DNA of 64,000 nucleotides from an uncultured SAR116 cluster alpha proteobacterium (GCA_902615025.1 CACMNV010000001.1:1-64000); one strand, 5' to 3'. Positions 17,022-26,721 are shown, counted from the first letter of the stretch. Numbers and translations: made by a program. The notes: a model not told the origin generated them from the sequence alone.

Positions 17022-17230
17022 CTATAAATATTATTTATTTTACTATGTTTTGATTTTCTTCCCGATACTCTTTCACGCCAATGTTTAAAACTTCTAGGCT
17101 TGAGATTACTTCTCATTAATTTTATGACCTGCTTTTCGTTTAAACCGGTTTGTTCTTTAATTGAATCAAAGCTTATTTCATCTGCCCAAGCAAAATCAAT
17201 TACTTTATTTAGATACTTTTCATTTAACAT
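17018..17230 (-). CDS. DUF2805 / TIGR03643 family small protein
   Basis: A 70-residue basic protein matching the short family with the pattern IDFAWADEISFDSI, then a helix-turn-helix-like segment (TGLNEKQVIKLMR) and the ending RSFKHWRERVSGRKSKH. The family is widespread in aquatic proteobacteria; its function is unknown, and the helix-turn-helix-like middle hints at nucleic acid binding. It overlaps pdeM by 11 bases upstream and coq7 by 4 downstream, so it is translated as part of the helicase-pdeM-coq7 transcript. Confidence 0.85.
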   Translation of the reverse strand: MLNEKYLNKVIDFAWADEISFDSIKEQTGLNEKQVIKLMRSNLKPRSFKHWRERVSGRKSKHSKINNIYR

Positions 17231-17891
17231 TTTTTTTCAAATCTGATGAAGAAAATTTATATACATTTTTTTCATTGCATATATAAGCATTAAAACCAGA
17301 TTTTAAATAAGGCTTAAATATTTTATTATTAATCGATAGCCCTCCAGTATATTTTCCAAATGAAGGAAGAATTAATTTGCTTTCAGTTTGTAAGATACAT
17401 TTTTCAGTCACTATTTTCCCATTCAATTTGATAGATAAAGTTGGGTGATAATGCCCAGAAATCTGATGTCTATTATCTATAATTGCTTCATGAATAAACT
17501 CAATATCATTTATTCTTAAAATTTTATGACTTGGGATTTCATACATTGTATTTTTATCATGATTTCCCTCAATTAAAATGAATTCATAAAAATTAGTTAA
17601 TGATTTTAATTTCTTTTGAGTTTTAATATTCATTCTATTTAGTGAATATTTATCGTGAAAAGTATCACCTAAAAAAATAATTTTTTTAATTACATAATTT
17701 GATAAAATTTTTTCTAATTTGATTAATGTTTCTAAACTGTCATATGGAGGAATATATTGCCCGTACTTAGCGTAACTTGAACCTTTTTCTAAATGCAAAT
17801 CTGAAACAATTGCAGTATTAAGCTTAGACCAAATGAGAATTCCGTGTGGATCTATATCAAATGTATTTTGACAAAACTCTAATTTTTTCAT
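17220..17891 (-). CDS. pdeM: Ligase-associated DNA damage response phosphoesterase PdeM
   Basis: Calcineurin-like metallophosphoesterase of 223 residues. Metal-binding blocks are visible: SDLHLEKG (30-37), GDTFHD (75-80), GNHD (109-112) and GHYH (146-149). Together with the neighbouring helicase, MBL exonuclease and ATP-dependent ligase it forms the ligase-associated DNA damage response set (TIGR04120-04123). It overlaps the helicase gene by 4 bases. The precise substrate, probably a DNA end or phosphodiester, is not known from sequence. Confidence 0.9.
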   Translation of the reverse strand: MKKLEFCQNTFDIDPHGILIWSKLNTAIVSDLHLEKGSSYAKYGQYIPPYDSLETLIKLEKILSNYVIKKIIFLGDTFHDKYSLNRMNIKTQKKLKSLTNFYEFILIEGNHDKNTMYEIPSHKILRINDIEFIHEAIIDNRHQISGHYHPTLSIKLNGKIVTEKCILQTESKLILPSFGKYTGGLSINNKIFKPYLKSGFNAYICNEKNVYKFSSSDLKKNVK

Positions 17892-20311
17892 GAAAAACCA
17901 ATTTCCTTAAGTAATTCATTTTCAAATTCTTCCAAATAATATTCATTAAGTTCATCTTTATTAATTGTTTCTCTGTTTATTTCAAGCAAAAGAGGTACTG
18001 CTAATGGGGATATTTTTTCTAATTTTTTAAATAAAATTTTATTTTGAATTCTCTTCATTAATTTGCCTAACCTATCAATTGAAATCAAACCATTTAATGA
18101 ATCTTCTTTAGCAACTTTTAGAAGCAAGTGGTTACCTTCATGTTTCTTTAGTACATCATAAATCAAGTCTGTATTAAATAAAATTTGCTTCGATGTTTTT
18201 GTCAAACCAGGCATTTTTCTTTCGATTAATCCTGAAATAATCGATGCATCTCTAAAATTTTTTTTCATTAATGGAGTGTCATCTAACCATTCATACAAAT
18301 CGCTTATCATTAAATCTTCATTAAATAAGGATTTTATGTCATTAATTTCCTTCATGCTCCAAATAGCGAGTGCATAGTCAGTTGCAACAAATCCAAGTGG
18401 TTTAAGATTATATCTTTGCATTCTCTTCGAAATTAAAAAACCTAAAGTCTGATGAACATTTCTTCCTTCAAAGGCATAACAAACTAAAAAATGTCTTTTT
18501 TTATTCCCCATTTTTCTAGGAAAAGTTTCAATTAAAACTTTATCATGCATTGGTAAAATTGACTTTTGAGATTGTAAAATTAACCAATCTTTTATCTGTT
18601 CAGGATAACTATTTAAAGACTGTTTTTTGCTTATTAACTTTTTCACTTGTAACGCCAACTCAGAAGTTAGAGGCATTCTTCCCCCAGCGTAAGATGGTAT
18701 TTTAGGCCTTTTATCTTTTGTTAAAGCTACATGAACTCCCTTCTCTGATATATTTAAAAACTTTAAAACTTTCCCTCCAAACAGAAAAGTATCACCTTCA
18801 GTCAAACCTTCAATGAACCATTCTTCTATATTACCTAAGGTTTTATTTCGAAGCTTCACTTTAAGCATATACGATTCAACAATAGTGCCAATATTCATCT
18901 TGTACTTCTGTCTAACTGTCTTATTTCTGATTGCAAAGTGATTATTTTTATTTAATCCGATTTTAGAGTATTTCTGGTATTGTCTAAGTGAATAACCACC
19001 GTTTTGAACAAACTCCAAAGTTTGGGTAAAATCTTCTATTGAGAGTTTTCTGTAAGGCCAAGCGGTTTTAACATTTTTATAAAGTTTGGTTTTATCAAAT
19101 GGATTGCTACAGGCAACACCTAATATATGCTGAGCTAAAACATCAAGACTACCAGATTTTAAATTATCTCCATCTATGATGTTTTCTTTTATAGCTTCTA
19201 TAGCAGCTAAACATTCAAGATATTCAAATCTATTTCCTGGAACTAATAAAGCCTTTGATGGCTTATTTAAAGTATGATTACTTCTGCCAATTCTTTGTAA
19301 TAATCTTGAAACACCTTTTGGAGCACCAACTTGAATAACTAAGTCTATTTTTGCCCAATCAATTCCGAGATCTAAGGAACTTGTTGCAACCACACAATCA
19401 ATCTCTCCATTGGACATTTTCTGTTCGACTTTTCTTCTTATTTCTCTTTCAAGGCTTCCGTGATGAACAGCTATTTTCAAATTAGATTTATTTTCAAGCC
19501 ATAAATTATGAAAAATTAACTCGGCTTGAGCTCTAGTATTAACAAAAATTATACTCATTTCTGCTTTTTCAATTTTTGAATATAATGTTCTGATAGAATA
19601 GGTTGCCATATGACCTGACCAAGGTATTCTGTTTTCAGACATTAAAATTTCTACTTTTGGCTTATTTAAAGATGGAATATCGATAATTTTTTTTTGTTTA
19701 TTTTGAGATAAAAAGTTCAAAACATTTTCTTTATCTTTAATAGTAGCCGATAACCCAATTTTAGTATAATTCGAAGCTAATTCATTTAATCTTGCTATAT
19801 TAAGTGATAATAAATCGCCTCTTTTAGAATTTATCAATGTATGAATTTCATCAATAATTAAAAATTTAATATTTTTAAAATAATCTTCAGCATTTTCATC
19901 TGACATCAACAAAGCAAAAGTCTCAGGAGTTGTCATAAGCATTTGAGGTGGCGATGTCTTTTGCCTTCTTTTTTTTGCGTATGGAGTATCACCAGTTCTC
20001 GTCTCAACAGAAATATTTAAAGATTGGTCATTTATTGGTTGAACCAAATTTCTTTGTACATCAACAGTAAGTGCTTTTAGTGGTGAAATATAAAGCGTAT
20101 GTAGAAAATTATCTTTATATTTTTTTTCAATTAAATCTGTAATTGCCGGCATAAATCCAGCAAGAGTTTTTCCACCTCCTGTTGGTGCAACTAGTAATAT
20201 GTCATATCCTTTTGTAGTCTCTTCTAGTGTAACAATTTGGTGTTTGTGGTAGCTCCAACCATTTTTATTTAACCATTTAGTAATAGGATGAGACTTTAAT
20301 TTTGGTATCAT
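17888..20311 (-). CDS. Ligase-associated DNA damage response DEXH-box helicase (Lhr-like)
   Basis: Superfamily 2 helicase of 807 residues. It has Walker A APTGGGKT (42-49), DEIH (154-157), the SAT motif in LSATIKD, a second RecA domain with VATSSLDLGIDWAKID and QRIGRSN, and then the Lhr-type winged-helix and C-terminal region. The size is that of the ligase-associated Lhr core (about 800 residues) rather than full Lhr. It is the first gene of a minus-strand operon (helicase, pdeM, DUF2805, coq7, DCC). Its start codon is only 17 bases from the divergent exonuclease start, so promoters must overlap or lie within coding sequence. Confidence 0.93.
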   Translation of the reverse strand: MIPKLKSHPITKWLNKNGWSYHKHQIVTLEETTKGYDILLVAPTGGGKTLAGFMPAITDLIEKKYKDNFLHTLYISPLKALTVDVQRNLVQPINDQSLNISVETRTGDTPYAKKRRQKTSPPQMLMTTPETFALLMSDENAEDYFKNIKFLIIDEIHTLINSKRGDLLSLNIARLNELASNYTKIGLSATIKDKENVLNFLSQNKQKKIIDIPSLNKPKVEILMSENRIPWSGHMATYSIRTLYSKIEKAEMSIIFVNTRAQAELIFHNLWLENKSNLKIAVHHGSLEREIRRKVEQKMSNGEIDCVVATSSLDLGIDWAKIDLVIQVGAPKGVSRLLQRIGRSNHTLNKPSKALLVPGNRFEYLECLAAIEAIKENIIDGDNLKSGSLDVLAQHILGVACSNPFDKTKLYKNVKTAWPYRKLSIEDFTQTLEFVQNGGYSLRQYQKYSKIGLNKNNHFAIRNKTVRQKYKMNIGTIVESYMLKVKLRNKTLGNIEEWFIEGLTEGDTFLFGGKVLKFLNISEKGVHVALTKDKRPKIPSYAGGRMPLTSELALQVKKLISKKQSLNSYPEQIKDWLILQSQKSILPMHDKVLIETFPRKMGNKKRHFLVCYAFEGRNVHQTLGFLISKRMQRYNLKPLGFVATDYALAIWSMKEINDIKSLFNEDLMISDLYEWLDDTPLMKKNFRDASIISGLIERKMPGLTKTSKQILFNTDLIYDVLKKHEGNHLLLKVAKEDSLNGLISIDRLGKLMKRIQNKILFKKLEKISPLAVPLLLEINRETINKDELNEYYLEEFENELLKEIGFS

Positions 20312-20328
20312 AATGATATATAAAAAAT

Positions 20329-21324
20329 ATGGATTGGGTTAATAAACATTTACAAATAGTACCAATAAATACCTTTATTGATCCAATTTTTCCAGTTGAA
20401 AATGCAATCATAACTCATGCTCATGCTGACCATGCAAAGCCTGGGCATAATAATGTTCTTGCAACAAAACATACAATAGAAATTATGAAAATTAGATATG
20501 GTGAGAATTGTGCAAATAATTTTCAAGAATTATCATTTAATTCTCCATTAAATGTTAATGGTGTGAAAGTTACTTTTTTTCCAGCTGGGCATATATTAGG
20601 AAGTACTCAAGTTTTACTTGAATATCGGAAAGATAAAATAAATTTTACTGGTGATTTTAAAGTAACGAAAGATGATACTTGTGAAAACTTTAGACCAGTC
20701 ACATGCGATACGTTAGTAACTGAAGCTACATTTGGCCTACCTATATTTCAACATCCAGATCCAGAAGTTGAAATAAATAAATTAGTTAATTCATTAAAAA
20801 ATTTTACAAATCGTCCACATTTAATTGGTGTTTATGCCCTTGGAAAAGCCCAACGTTTAATTAAATTATTAAGAAATAAAGGATATGATGAAACTATTTT
20901 TATCCATGGAGCATTAGAGAAGATTTGTGATTATTATGTTGAGTCTGGAATAAATTTAGGAAATTTATCCAAGGCTCTTATTAAAGGTGAAAAAAAAGAT
21001 TTTAATGGAAAGATTATCTTAGCACCACCTTCAGCTCTAAAATCAACCTGGTCAAGAAGATTTATAGACCCTATATTGTCTCACGCTTCTGGATGGATGT
21101 CAGTAAAACAAAGAGCAAAACAGAGTTTGGTTGAATTACCTTTATTAATATCAGATCATGCTGATTGGAATGAATTAACATCGAATATAAATAATAGTTT
21201 AGCAAAAAATATTTTAGTAACACATGGTCGAGAAGAAGCTTTAGTACATTGGTGTAAAAAAAGAGGCTTAAAAGCATCTGCATTATCAATTCAAGGTAGA
21301 GATGATAGTGGAGAGGAAATTTGA
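20329..21324 (+). CDS. Ligase-associated DNA damage response exonuclease (MBL fold)
   Basis: Metallo-beta-lactamase/beta-CASP nuclease of 331 residues. The metal motif THAHADHA (His30, His32, Asp34, His35) is followed by GHILGSTQV and later SDHADW, with a beta-CASP region between. The N-terminus leading into FIDPIFPVENAIITH matches the family start, so the ATG at 20329 is accepted. It overlaps the ligase gene start by 4 bases. In the TIGR04122 set it is the 3'-processing partner of the ligase; 5'/3' polarity here is inferred from family. Confidence 0.92.
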   Translation: MDWVNKHLQIVPINTFIDPIFPVENAIITHAHADHAKPGHNNVLATKHTIEIMKIRYGENCANNFQELSFNSPLNVNGVKVTFFPAGHILGSTQVLLEYRKDKINFTGDFKVTKDDTCENFRPVTCDTLVTEATFGLPIFQHPDPEVEINKLVNSLKNFTNRPHLIGVYALGKAQRLIKLLRNKGYDETIFIHGALEKICDYYVESGINLGNLSKALIKGEKKDFNGKIILAPPSALKSTWSRRFIDPILSHASGWMSVKQRAKQSLVELPLLISDHADWNELTSNINNSLAKNILVTHGREEALVHWCKKRGLKASALSIQGRDDSGEEI

Positions 21325-22892
21325 GAGAGTTTAGCCAATTAATTAATCAATTAATTCTTACTAGATCAAGAAACAGCAAAATTGAGTTATTAAACCATTA
21401 TTTTAAAAATACCGAAAATCCTGACAGAGGATTGGCATTAGCAATTTTAACAGGAAATTTGAAAATTAAAAATATTTCCATTTCAAAAATCAAAGAAATG
21501 ATTAAAGAAGAAGTTGATCCTGAATTGTTTGATTTATCATATGATTATGTTGGCGATCTTGCTGAAACAATTGCTTTAATTTGGCCTTATAAAAAAAAAG
21601 GTGCAGTGCCAAAATTAAACTTTATTATAAATGAACTAGAAAATTCAAGTACTACAAATACAACCAACTTAATAAAAAAATATCTTTCAATTTTTTCAGA
21701 AAATGAGAGATGGGCATTTATTAAACTTTTATCTGGTGGTTTAAGAATAGGTGTTTCAACAAGGTTAACAAAACTTTCATTAATTCATAATACAAATATT
21801 GAGATCTCAGAAGTTGAGCAAATTTGGCATGGTGTGGTTCCTCCATATATAAAATTGTTTAATTGGATTTTTGAAAAAGAGAGTAAACCTGAAATAAAGA
21901 TTGAAAAAGTATTTCACCCCCTAATGCTGGCTCACCCTATTGAAAAAAAAGATTTTAATAACTTAAAGCCAGAGGATTTTTTAGCAGAATGGAAGTGGGA
22001 TGGAATAAGAGTACAATTAGTTTTATTTAAATCCAAAATTAGTATCTTCTCTCGAACTGGGGATGATATTTCACATACTTTTCCAGAAATACATAATAAT
22101 GAAAATGACTTAGTTGTTCTAGACGGAGAACTTTTAGTTGGAAATGATTTTACACCTCTTAAATTTAATAAATTACAACAAAGATTAAATAGAAAAAAAA
22201 TATCAAAAGTTCACTTAGAAAATTTTCCAGCTTTTGTAAAACTTTATGACATTTTATATTTAAAAAACAGAGATTTAAGAAACTTAGGTTTTTCAAAAAG
22301 ACGAGAAATTTTATCCTATTGGCATAATAAAGTGCAAAATAAATTTTTTGATCTTTCAGAAGTTTTCAAATTTAAAACTTGGGAAGAACTCACAAATATT
22401 AAGTACAATAAATTAAATAAAAGCAAACACGAAGGTTTGATGATAAAAAGAAAAAATAGTGCTTACATTTCAGGAAGACCAAAAGGTTATTGGTATAAAT
22501 GGAAAAATGAACCTTTAGTTGTAGATGCAGTTATGATGTATGCCCAAAGAGGACATGGCAAAAGAAGTTCATATTATTCAGATTTTACTTTTGGTCTTTG
22601 GGATAAAGACAATATAGTTCCAATTTGCAAAGCATATTTTGGCTTTAATAATGCAGAATTAGAAATCTTGGATAAGTTTGTTAGAAATAACACCATTAAT
22701 AAATATGGTCCTGTAAGAGAAGTTGAAAAAAAATTTGTAGTTGAAATAGCATTTGATTCTGTTGATTTTAGTAAAAGACATAAATCTGGAGTAGCGCTTC
22801 GTTTCCCAAGAATTAAACGTTTAAGACAAGACAAACCTATTGATGAAGTTATAAATATCAACATATTCAAAGCAAATTTTATAAATTATTAA
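21321..22892 (+). CDS. ATP-dependent DNA ligase (ligase-associated damage response)
   Basis: Seals DNA nicks using ATP; 523 residues with an N-terminal DNA-binding domain (about 1-190), adenylylation domain with nucleophile Lys225 in EWKWDGIR, and a C-terminal OB domain. Other nucleotidyltransferase motifs are visible (SRTGDD, LDGELL, HEGLMIKR, WYKWK). Translation starts at a TTG that overlaps the exonuclease stop codon (TTGA), preceded by a GAGAGG site. This is additional to the NAD-dependent LigA expected elsewhere. Partner genes are the exonuclease immediately upstream and the divergent helicase and phosphoesterase. Confidence 0.94.
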   Translation: MREFSQLINQLILTRSRNSKIELLNHYFKNTENPDRGLALAILTGNLKIKNISISKIKEMIKEEVDPELFDLSYDYVGDLAETIALIWPYKKKGAVPKLNFIINELENSSTTNTTNLIKKYLSIFSENERWAFIKLLSGGLRIGVSTRLTKLSLIHNTNIEISEVEQIWHGVVPPYIKLFNWIFEKESKPEIKIEKVFHPLMLAHPIEKKDFNNLKPEDFLAEWKWDGIRVQLVLFKSKISIFSRTGDDISHTFPEIHNNENDLVVLDGELLVGNDFTPLKFNKLQQRLNRKKISKVHLENFPAFVKLYDILYLKNRDLRNLGFSKRREILSYWHNKVQNKFFDLSEVFKFKTWEELTNIKYNKLNKSKHEGLMIKRKNSAYISGRPKGYWYKWKNEPLVVDAVMMYAQRGHGKRSSYYSDFTFGLWDKDNIVPICKAYFGFNNAELEILDKFVRNNTINKYGPVREVEKKFVVEIAFDSVDFSKRHKSGVALRFPRIKRLRQDKPIDEVININIFKANFINY

Positions 22893-22912
22893 CAAGTGAA
22901 ATTTATTGTTGC

Positions 22913-22941
22913 TTGACTCTCAGTAGTTAACTTTGAATAGT
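22913..22941 (+). promoter_or_regulatory. Candidate sigma70-type promoter for tctCBA
   Basis: TTGACT at 22913-22918 and AATAGT at 22936-22941 are separated by 17 bases in the 82-base gap before tctC, which otherwise has no gene. The start codon follows an AGGAGG ribosome site at 22964-22969. The -35 match is strong and the -10 is moderate. Confidence 0.45.
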
Positions 22942-22974
22942 GTTACTAATACATATTAATGTCAGGAGGAATTA

Positions 22975-23952
22975 ATGATTAATAAAAAAACACTTTTGAG
23001 CATTGGATCAGGTCTAACCATTCTTACCGGTTTAGTGGCCTTTACTACTGCTCCAAGTTTTGCTGACAAAAAACCAGCCATAGAAGTAGTTACTCATGCT
23101 GGTGCTGGTGGCGGAACAGATGTTAACTCAAGAATGATGATGTTAAGATCAAGAAGAACTCTGAAACAAGACATGGTTGTTGTCAATAAAAGAGGTGGAG
23201 GTGGTGCCGCCGCAATGAACTATTTTATGACAAGACCAGCAGATGGAAATACAATATTAACTTTTACAGTAGGACACGCTATAACAATGGCTATGGGTAA
23301 AACTAAGTTAAAAGTTAGTGATATGGCTCCAATAGCAAGAGGTACTAATGACCCTCAAATTCTTATGGTAAATTGTAAAAAAAGTCCTTACAAAACACCT
23401 GAAGATTTTGTTGCTGGAATGAAAAAGGGTGACAAAATGACATTTGGTGGAACTCATACTGGTACAATTGACCATATTACAGTTTATTTATGGGCAAAAA
23501 AACTAGGGCAAAAAATGCCTAAATATATTCCGTTTAAGGGTGGAGCAGAATTAGCTACAAGACTTGTTGCAGGAGAAGTAGATGTAGGAACACTTAATTT
23601 ATCTGAAGCAGCAGCACCTGTTGAAGCTGGAGATGTTTGTCCACTTGTAATATTAGGTGAAAACGCAATGGCTCCTATTCCAAAAGCTAAAACAGCTAAA
23701 TCTCTTGGAATTGATCTTGTTCTTTCAACAACAAGAGGTTTCGTAACTCACGCTGGAGTTGACAAAGCTAGAGTTGCAGCACTTGAAAAAGGTATGGCTA
23801 AAGCAATGAAACATTCAATGTATCAAGCTTATTTAGCAAATTCTGGACTAGACAATACTTCACCTCAACCTTCAGGGCCTTGGGGAAAGCAAATTGCCTT
23901 CATGGTTGGTGAATTTGGACCAGCTCTAAAAGAAATGGGCTTAATGAAGTAA
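22975..23952 (+). CDS. tctC: Tripartite tricarboxylate transporter substrate-binding protein (TctC/Bug)
   Basis: Periplasmic binding protein, 325 residues. A signal peptide (hydrophobic to about residue 26, ending SFA before DKKPAI) precedes the Bug-family core, with VTHAGAGGGTDVNSRMM as the ligand-binding loop and GGTHTGTIDH further on. It delivers carboxylates (citrate-like, or other dicarboxylate or aromatic acids) to the TctAB membrane parts. It has a perfect AGGAGG ribosome site and a following stem-loop, suggesting expression above that of tctB and tctA. The Bug family binds many ligands, so the substrate is unknown. Confidence 0.92.
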   Translation: MINKKTLLSIGSGLTILTGLVAFTTAPSFADKKPAIEVVTHAGAGGGTDVNSRMMMLRSRRTLKQDMVVVNKRGGGGAAAMNYFMTRPADGNTILTFTVGHAITMAMGKTKLKVSDMAPIARGTNDPQILMVNCKKSPYKTPEDFVAGMKKGDKMTFGGTHTGTIDHITVYLWAKKLGQKMPKYIPFKGGAELATRLVAGEVDVGTLNLSEAAAPVEAGDVCPLVILGENAMAPIPKAKTAKSLGIDLVLSTTRGFVTHAGVDKARVAALEKGMAKAMKHSMYQAYLANSGLDNTSPQPSGPWGKQIAFMVGEFGPALKEMGLMK

Positions 23953-23961
23953 ACATTTGTA

Positions 23962-23993
23962 TTAATGCCCTCTTTAATTTAAGAGGGCATTAA
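23962..23993 (+). promoter_or_regulatory. Intercistronic stem-loop between tctC and tctB
   Basis: A perfect 13-bp inverted repeat (23962-23974 with 23981-23993, 6-base loop) with a GC-rich centre sits in the 53-base tctC-tctB gap. It is not followed by a T-run, so it is better read as a transcript-stabilising or attenuating hairpin than as a full terminator. Confidence 0.7.
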
Positions 23994-24005
23994 ATCAAAA
24001 ACATT

Positions 24006-24467
24006 ATGTCTAATAAATTTTATACAGTTCCATTATTTCTTACAATTTTTTCAATTATTGTAATTGGAATATCTTTACAATTAGATACTTCACCTGAAAT
24101 GATAGTTGGTGATAGTATGCAAGCTAGATCTTTTCCAATTTTTTTGATGGTTTTAAATCTTGTTTTAATATCTGTACTTACTTTTCAATATAAAACTAAT
24201 AATCCAGAGCCCATTAAATTAGAAAAATTTCCTACTTGGGGTAGTATGGGCTTATTTTTAATATTTTATTTACTAACAGTATATACTGATATGTTTATTG
24301 GAATTTTTGTAGTTATGTTATTGATGGGATTATTATGGGGTGAAAAAAGAATTTGGCTTTCTTTTTTAACAGCAACTTTGACCCCTTTATTAATTTTTTT
24401 ATTGTTTGATTTTGTTTTAAAAATTAGATTTCCACGAGGAGTATTGATGGATTTGTATTATGGATAG
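24006..24467 (+). CDS. tctB: Tripartite tricarboxylate transporter small membrane subunit TctB
   Basis: A 153-residue membrane protein with four hydrophobic helices, the usual TctB size and topology. The first helix is followed by a periplasmic loop (TSPEMIVGDSMQARSFP) like that of other TctB proteins. It sits between the binding protein and TctA, 11 bases before tctA. Confidence 0.9.
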   Translation: MSNKFYTVPLFLTIFSIIVIGISLQLDTSPEMIVGDSMQARSFPIFLMVLNLVLISVLTFQYKTNNPEPIKLEKFPTWGSMGLFLIFYLLTVYTDMFIGIFVVMLLMGLLWGEKRIWLSFLTATLTPLLIFLLFDFVLKIRFPRGVLMDLYYG

Positions 24468-24478
24468 AGTATTAAATT

Positions 24479-25960
24479 ATGTTTGAACAAGGATTAATGG
24501 CAATGCTTTCAGTTGCAACTGATCCATATTTACTATTTTTAATTTTTGTTACAACTATTTTAGGCGTTGTAATAGGAGTATTACCAGGTTTAGGTGCAAC
24601 TACTGGAGCTGCACTTTTATTGCCTTTTACTCTAACTATGGATCCGGTTCACGCTATTGCAGTCCTTGCGACAATTTATGTTTCAGCAACTTTTGCTGGA
24701 TCTATAACTGCTATTTTAATTAATACACCTGGAACTTCAGCTGCAGCTGCAACAACATTTGATGGTTACCCTCTTGCTCAAAAAGGTGAAGCTGGAAGAG
24801 CATTAGGAGTTGCTGTGATTTCAAGTACTGTAGGTGGTGTGTTTTCTGTAATAATTTTATGTTTTGCAGCACCATTATTAGCCAGAGTAGCGTATGAATT
24901 TCGTTCACCCGAATATTTTGCATTAACAGTGTTTGGCTTATCAATGCTTGCTAGTATTAGCGCTGGTGGGGCTGTAAAAAATTTAATAGGTGGAATTTTT
25001 GGAGTTTGGTTATCAACAATCGGAGCAGAACGAGTAACCGGAATTGAACGATTTATGTTTGGAAATTACGAACTATATGAAGGAATTCACTTTGTTCCAA
25101 TCTTTATTGGGCTTTTTGCTATTTCCGAGCTTTTAGTACAATCCAAAACCGTCAACAAAATTGTAAATACTGTTAGCATGAAAGCTGTAAAACTACCAAC
25201 AAAAGAGGATTATAAGAAAATTTGGAAAACTATTTTGAGATCCTGCGGAATTGGGACTTTTATAGGTGTTTTACCAGCAGAAGGCGCTACTGTTGCATCA
25301 ATGATCGGATACTCTGAAGCAAGAAGATGGTCGAAAAATAAAGAAGAATTTGGTAAAGGTTCTATTGAAGGCATAGCTGGTGCTGAAGCTGCAAATAATT
25401 CTGCAACTGGCGGGGCGATGGTACCAACTATGGTGCTTGGTATTCCTGGTAGTGGTACAACAGCTATTATTTTAGTTGGATTAATGGTGCACGGCTTAAG
25501 GCCTGGTGTTTATCTTTTTACAGAACAAGTTGAAAAGGTTTATCAAATTTTTGGTTCAATGTTTTTTGCTAATATTATGTTTATGTTAATGGGCCTATAT
25601 GCTGCAAAGTTTTTTGCCAGAGTTTCGTTAGTCCCTACAGCTATTTTGTGGCCAATTGTTTTCGGGCTTTCAGTTATTGGTGCATACGCATTTCAAGGTC
25701 AACTTTTAGATGTTTGGCTTGCATTAATATTTGGTGTAATTGGTTTCTTTGCACGTAGACATGGTTTTTCCGTAGCTCCAATTGCAGTAGGTTTAATTCT
25801 TGGTGAAATGGTAGAAACGAATTTACAACATTCTTTAAAAATGTTTGATGGTGCTTGGTGGATGATTTTTACTCAACCACTAGCCCTTATGTTCTTGATA
25901 TTTGCTTTTTTAGGTTTATGCGGACCGTATATTTATTCACTTATCACAAAAAGAAAATAA
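24479..25960 (+). CDS. tctA: Tripartite tricarboxylate transporter large membrane subunit TctA
   Basis: Main transport subunit, 493 residues with about twelve hydrophobic segments. Family motifs include GVLPGLGATTGAALLLPFT near residue 40 and GIPGSGTTAIILVGLMVHG near residue 320, the pair of glycine-rich loops typical of TctA. Uptake is driven by an ion gradient rather than ATP. The gene ends one base from the convergent TSUP gene, leaving no separate terminator. Confidence 0.94.
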   Translation: MFEQGLMAMLSVATDPYLLFLIFVTTILGVVIGVLPGLGATTGAALLLPFTLTMDPVHAIAVLATIYVSATFAGSITAILINTPGTSAAAATTFDGYPLAQKGEAGRALGVAVISSTVGGVFSVIILCFAAPLLARVAYEFRSPEYFALTVFGLSMLASISAGGAVKNLIGGIFGVWLSTIGAERVTGIERFMFGNYELYEGIHFVPIFIGLFAISELLVQSKTVNKIVNTVSMKAVKLPTKEDYKKIWKTILRSCGIGTFIGVLPAEGATVASMIGYSEARRWSKNKEEFGKGSIEGIAGAEAANNSATGGAMVPTMVLGIPGSGTTAIILVGLMVHGLRPGVYLFTEQVEKVYQIFGSMFFANIMFMLMGLYAAKFFARVSLVPTAILWPIVFGLSVIGAYAFQGQLLDVWLALIFGVIGFFARRHGFSVAPIAVGLILGEMVETNLQHSLKMFDGAWWMIFTQPLALMFLIFAFLGLCGPYIYSLITKRK

Positions 25961-25961
25961 T

Positions 25962-26714
25962 TTAATAGTTTATTAATCCATTTACAATTAAATATATGGA
26001 AATAAAAGTCAAAATTGAATTAAGAAAAATTTTGAAATATTTTTGCCCATAATTTATTAAAATATTTTTGCCCAATAAAGTACCTATAAAACCTGTCATT
26101 ATCATTATAAAAATTAAATCTACATATTCAGAAAAGTTAAAACCCATAAACCCAAATATAAAAACCTTGATTGCGTGTTGAATTGTCATCAAAGCTGAAT
26201 GCGTGGCTGTATGACTTAAAGGATCTAATTTCATAGTCTTAACCATGCCCGCAATAAATGGTCCTGTAGCTCCAAAAAACATTGTTAAAAAACTTGAAAA
26301 AATTCCTCCAAAAACCATATATTTTGATTTTATTGATGGAATCTTTCCGTAAACTGTCCACAAAATAAAAGAACCTACAACAACTTGAATTATCCAAGAA
26401 GGAAATTGTACAAACATTAAACCGCCAAAACTACTTCCTATAAAACTTCCTATCAAAAAAGGTATAATAGGACTTTTATAAATACTTTTTAGCATTACCA
26501 ACATTCTTCCAAAATTAGACCCTATTTGGACTGAACCATGCACAGGTAGTAATGCTATTGGATTAAGATAAATGGCTGACAAACCTAAAAACACTGCTCC
26601 ACCACCTATTCCAAAAGCAGCTGATATAAATGAGGTAAACATGCTTGAAAATATCAGAAAAATTATACCAAAGTTTGACAACTCTTCCGGAAAAGTAATG
26701 AAAAGAAATTCCAT
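25962..26714 (-). CDS. TSUP family transporter (TauE/SafE-like)
   Basis: A 250-residue integral membrane protein with about eight helices. The glycine-rich loop FGIGGGAVFLG in the first helix pair and the related FFGATGPFIAGM in the second half are typical of the TauE/SafE (TSUP) family, which exports or imports sulfite, sulfoacetate, thiosulfate and related anions. It is 7 bases downstream of the TPP enzyme gene and probably cotranscribed, which suggests that it exports a product of that enzyme or imports its substrate; this is inference. Confidence 0.85.
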   Translation of the reverse strand: MEFLFITFPEELSNFGIIFLIFSSMFTSFISAAFGIGGGAVFLGLSAIYLNPIALLPVHGSVQIGSNFGRMLVMLKSIYKSPIIPFLIGSFIGSSFGGLMFVQFPSWIIQVVVGSFILWTVYGKIPSIKSKYMVFGGIFSSFLTMFFGATGPFIAGMVKTMKLDPLSHTATHSALMTIQHAIKVFIFGFMGFNFSEYVDLIFIMIMTGFIGTLLGKNILINYGQKYFKIFLNSILTFISIYLIVNGLINY

Positions 26715-26721
26715 CTAAAAT

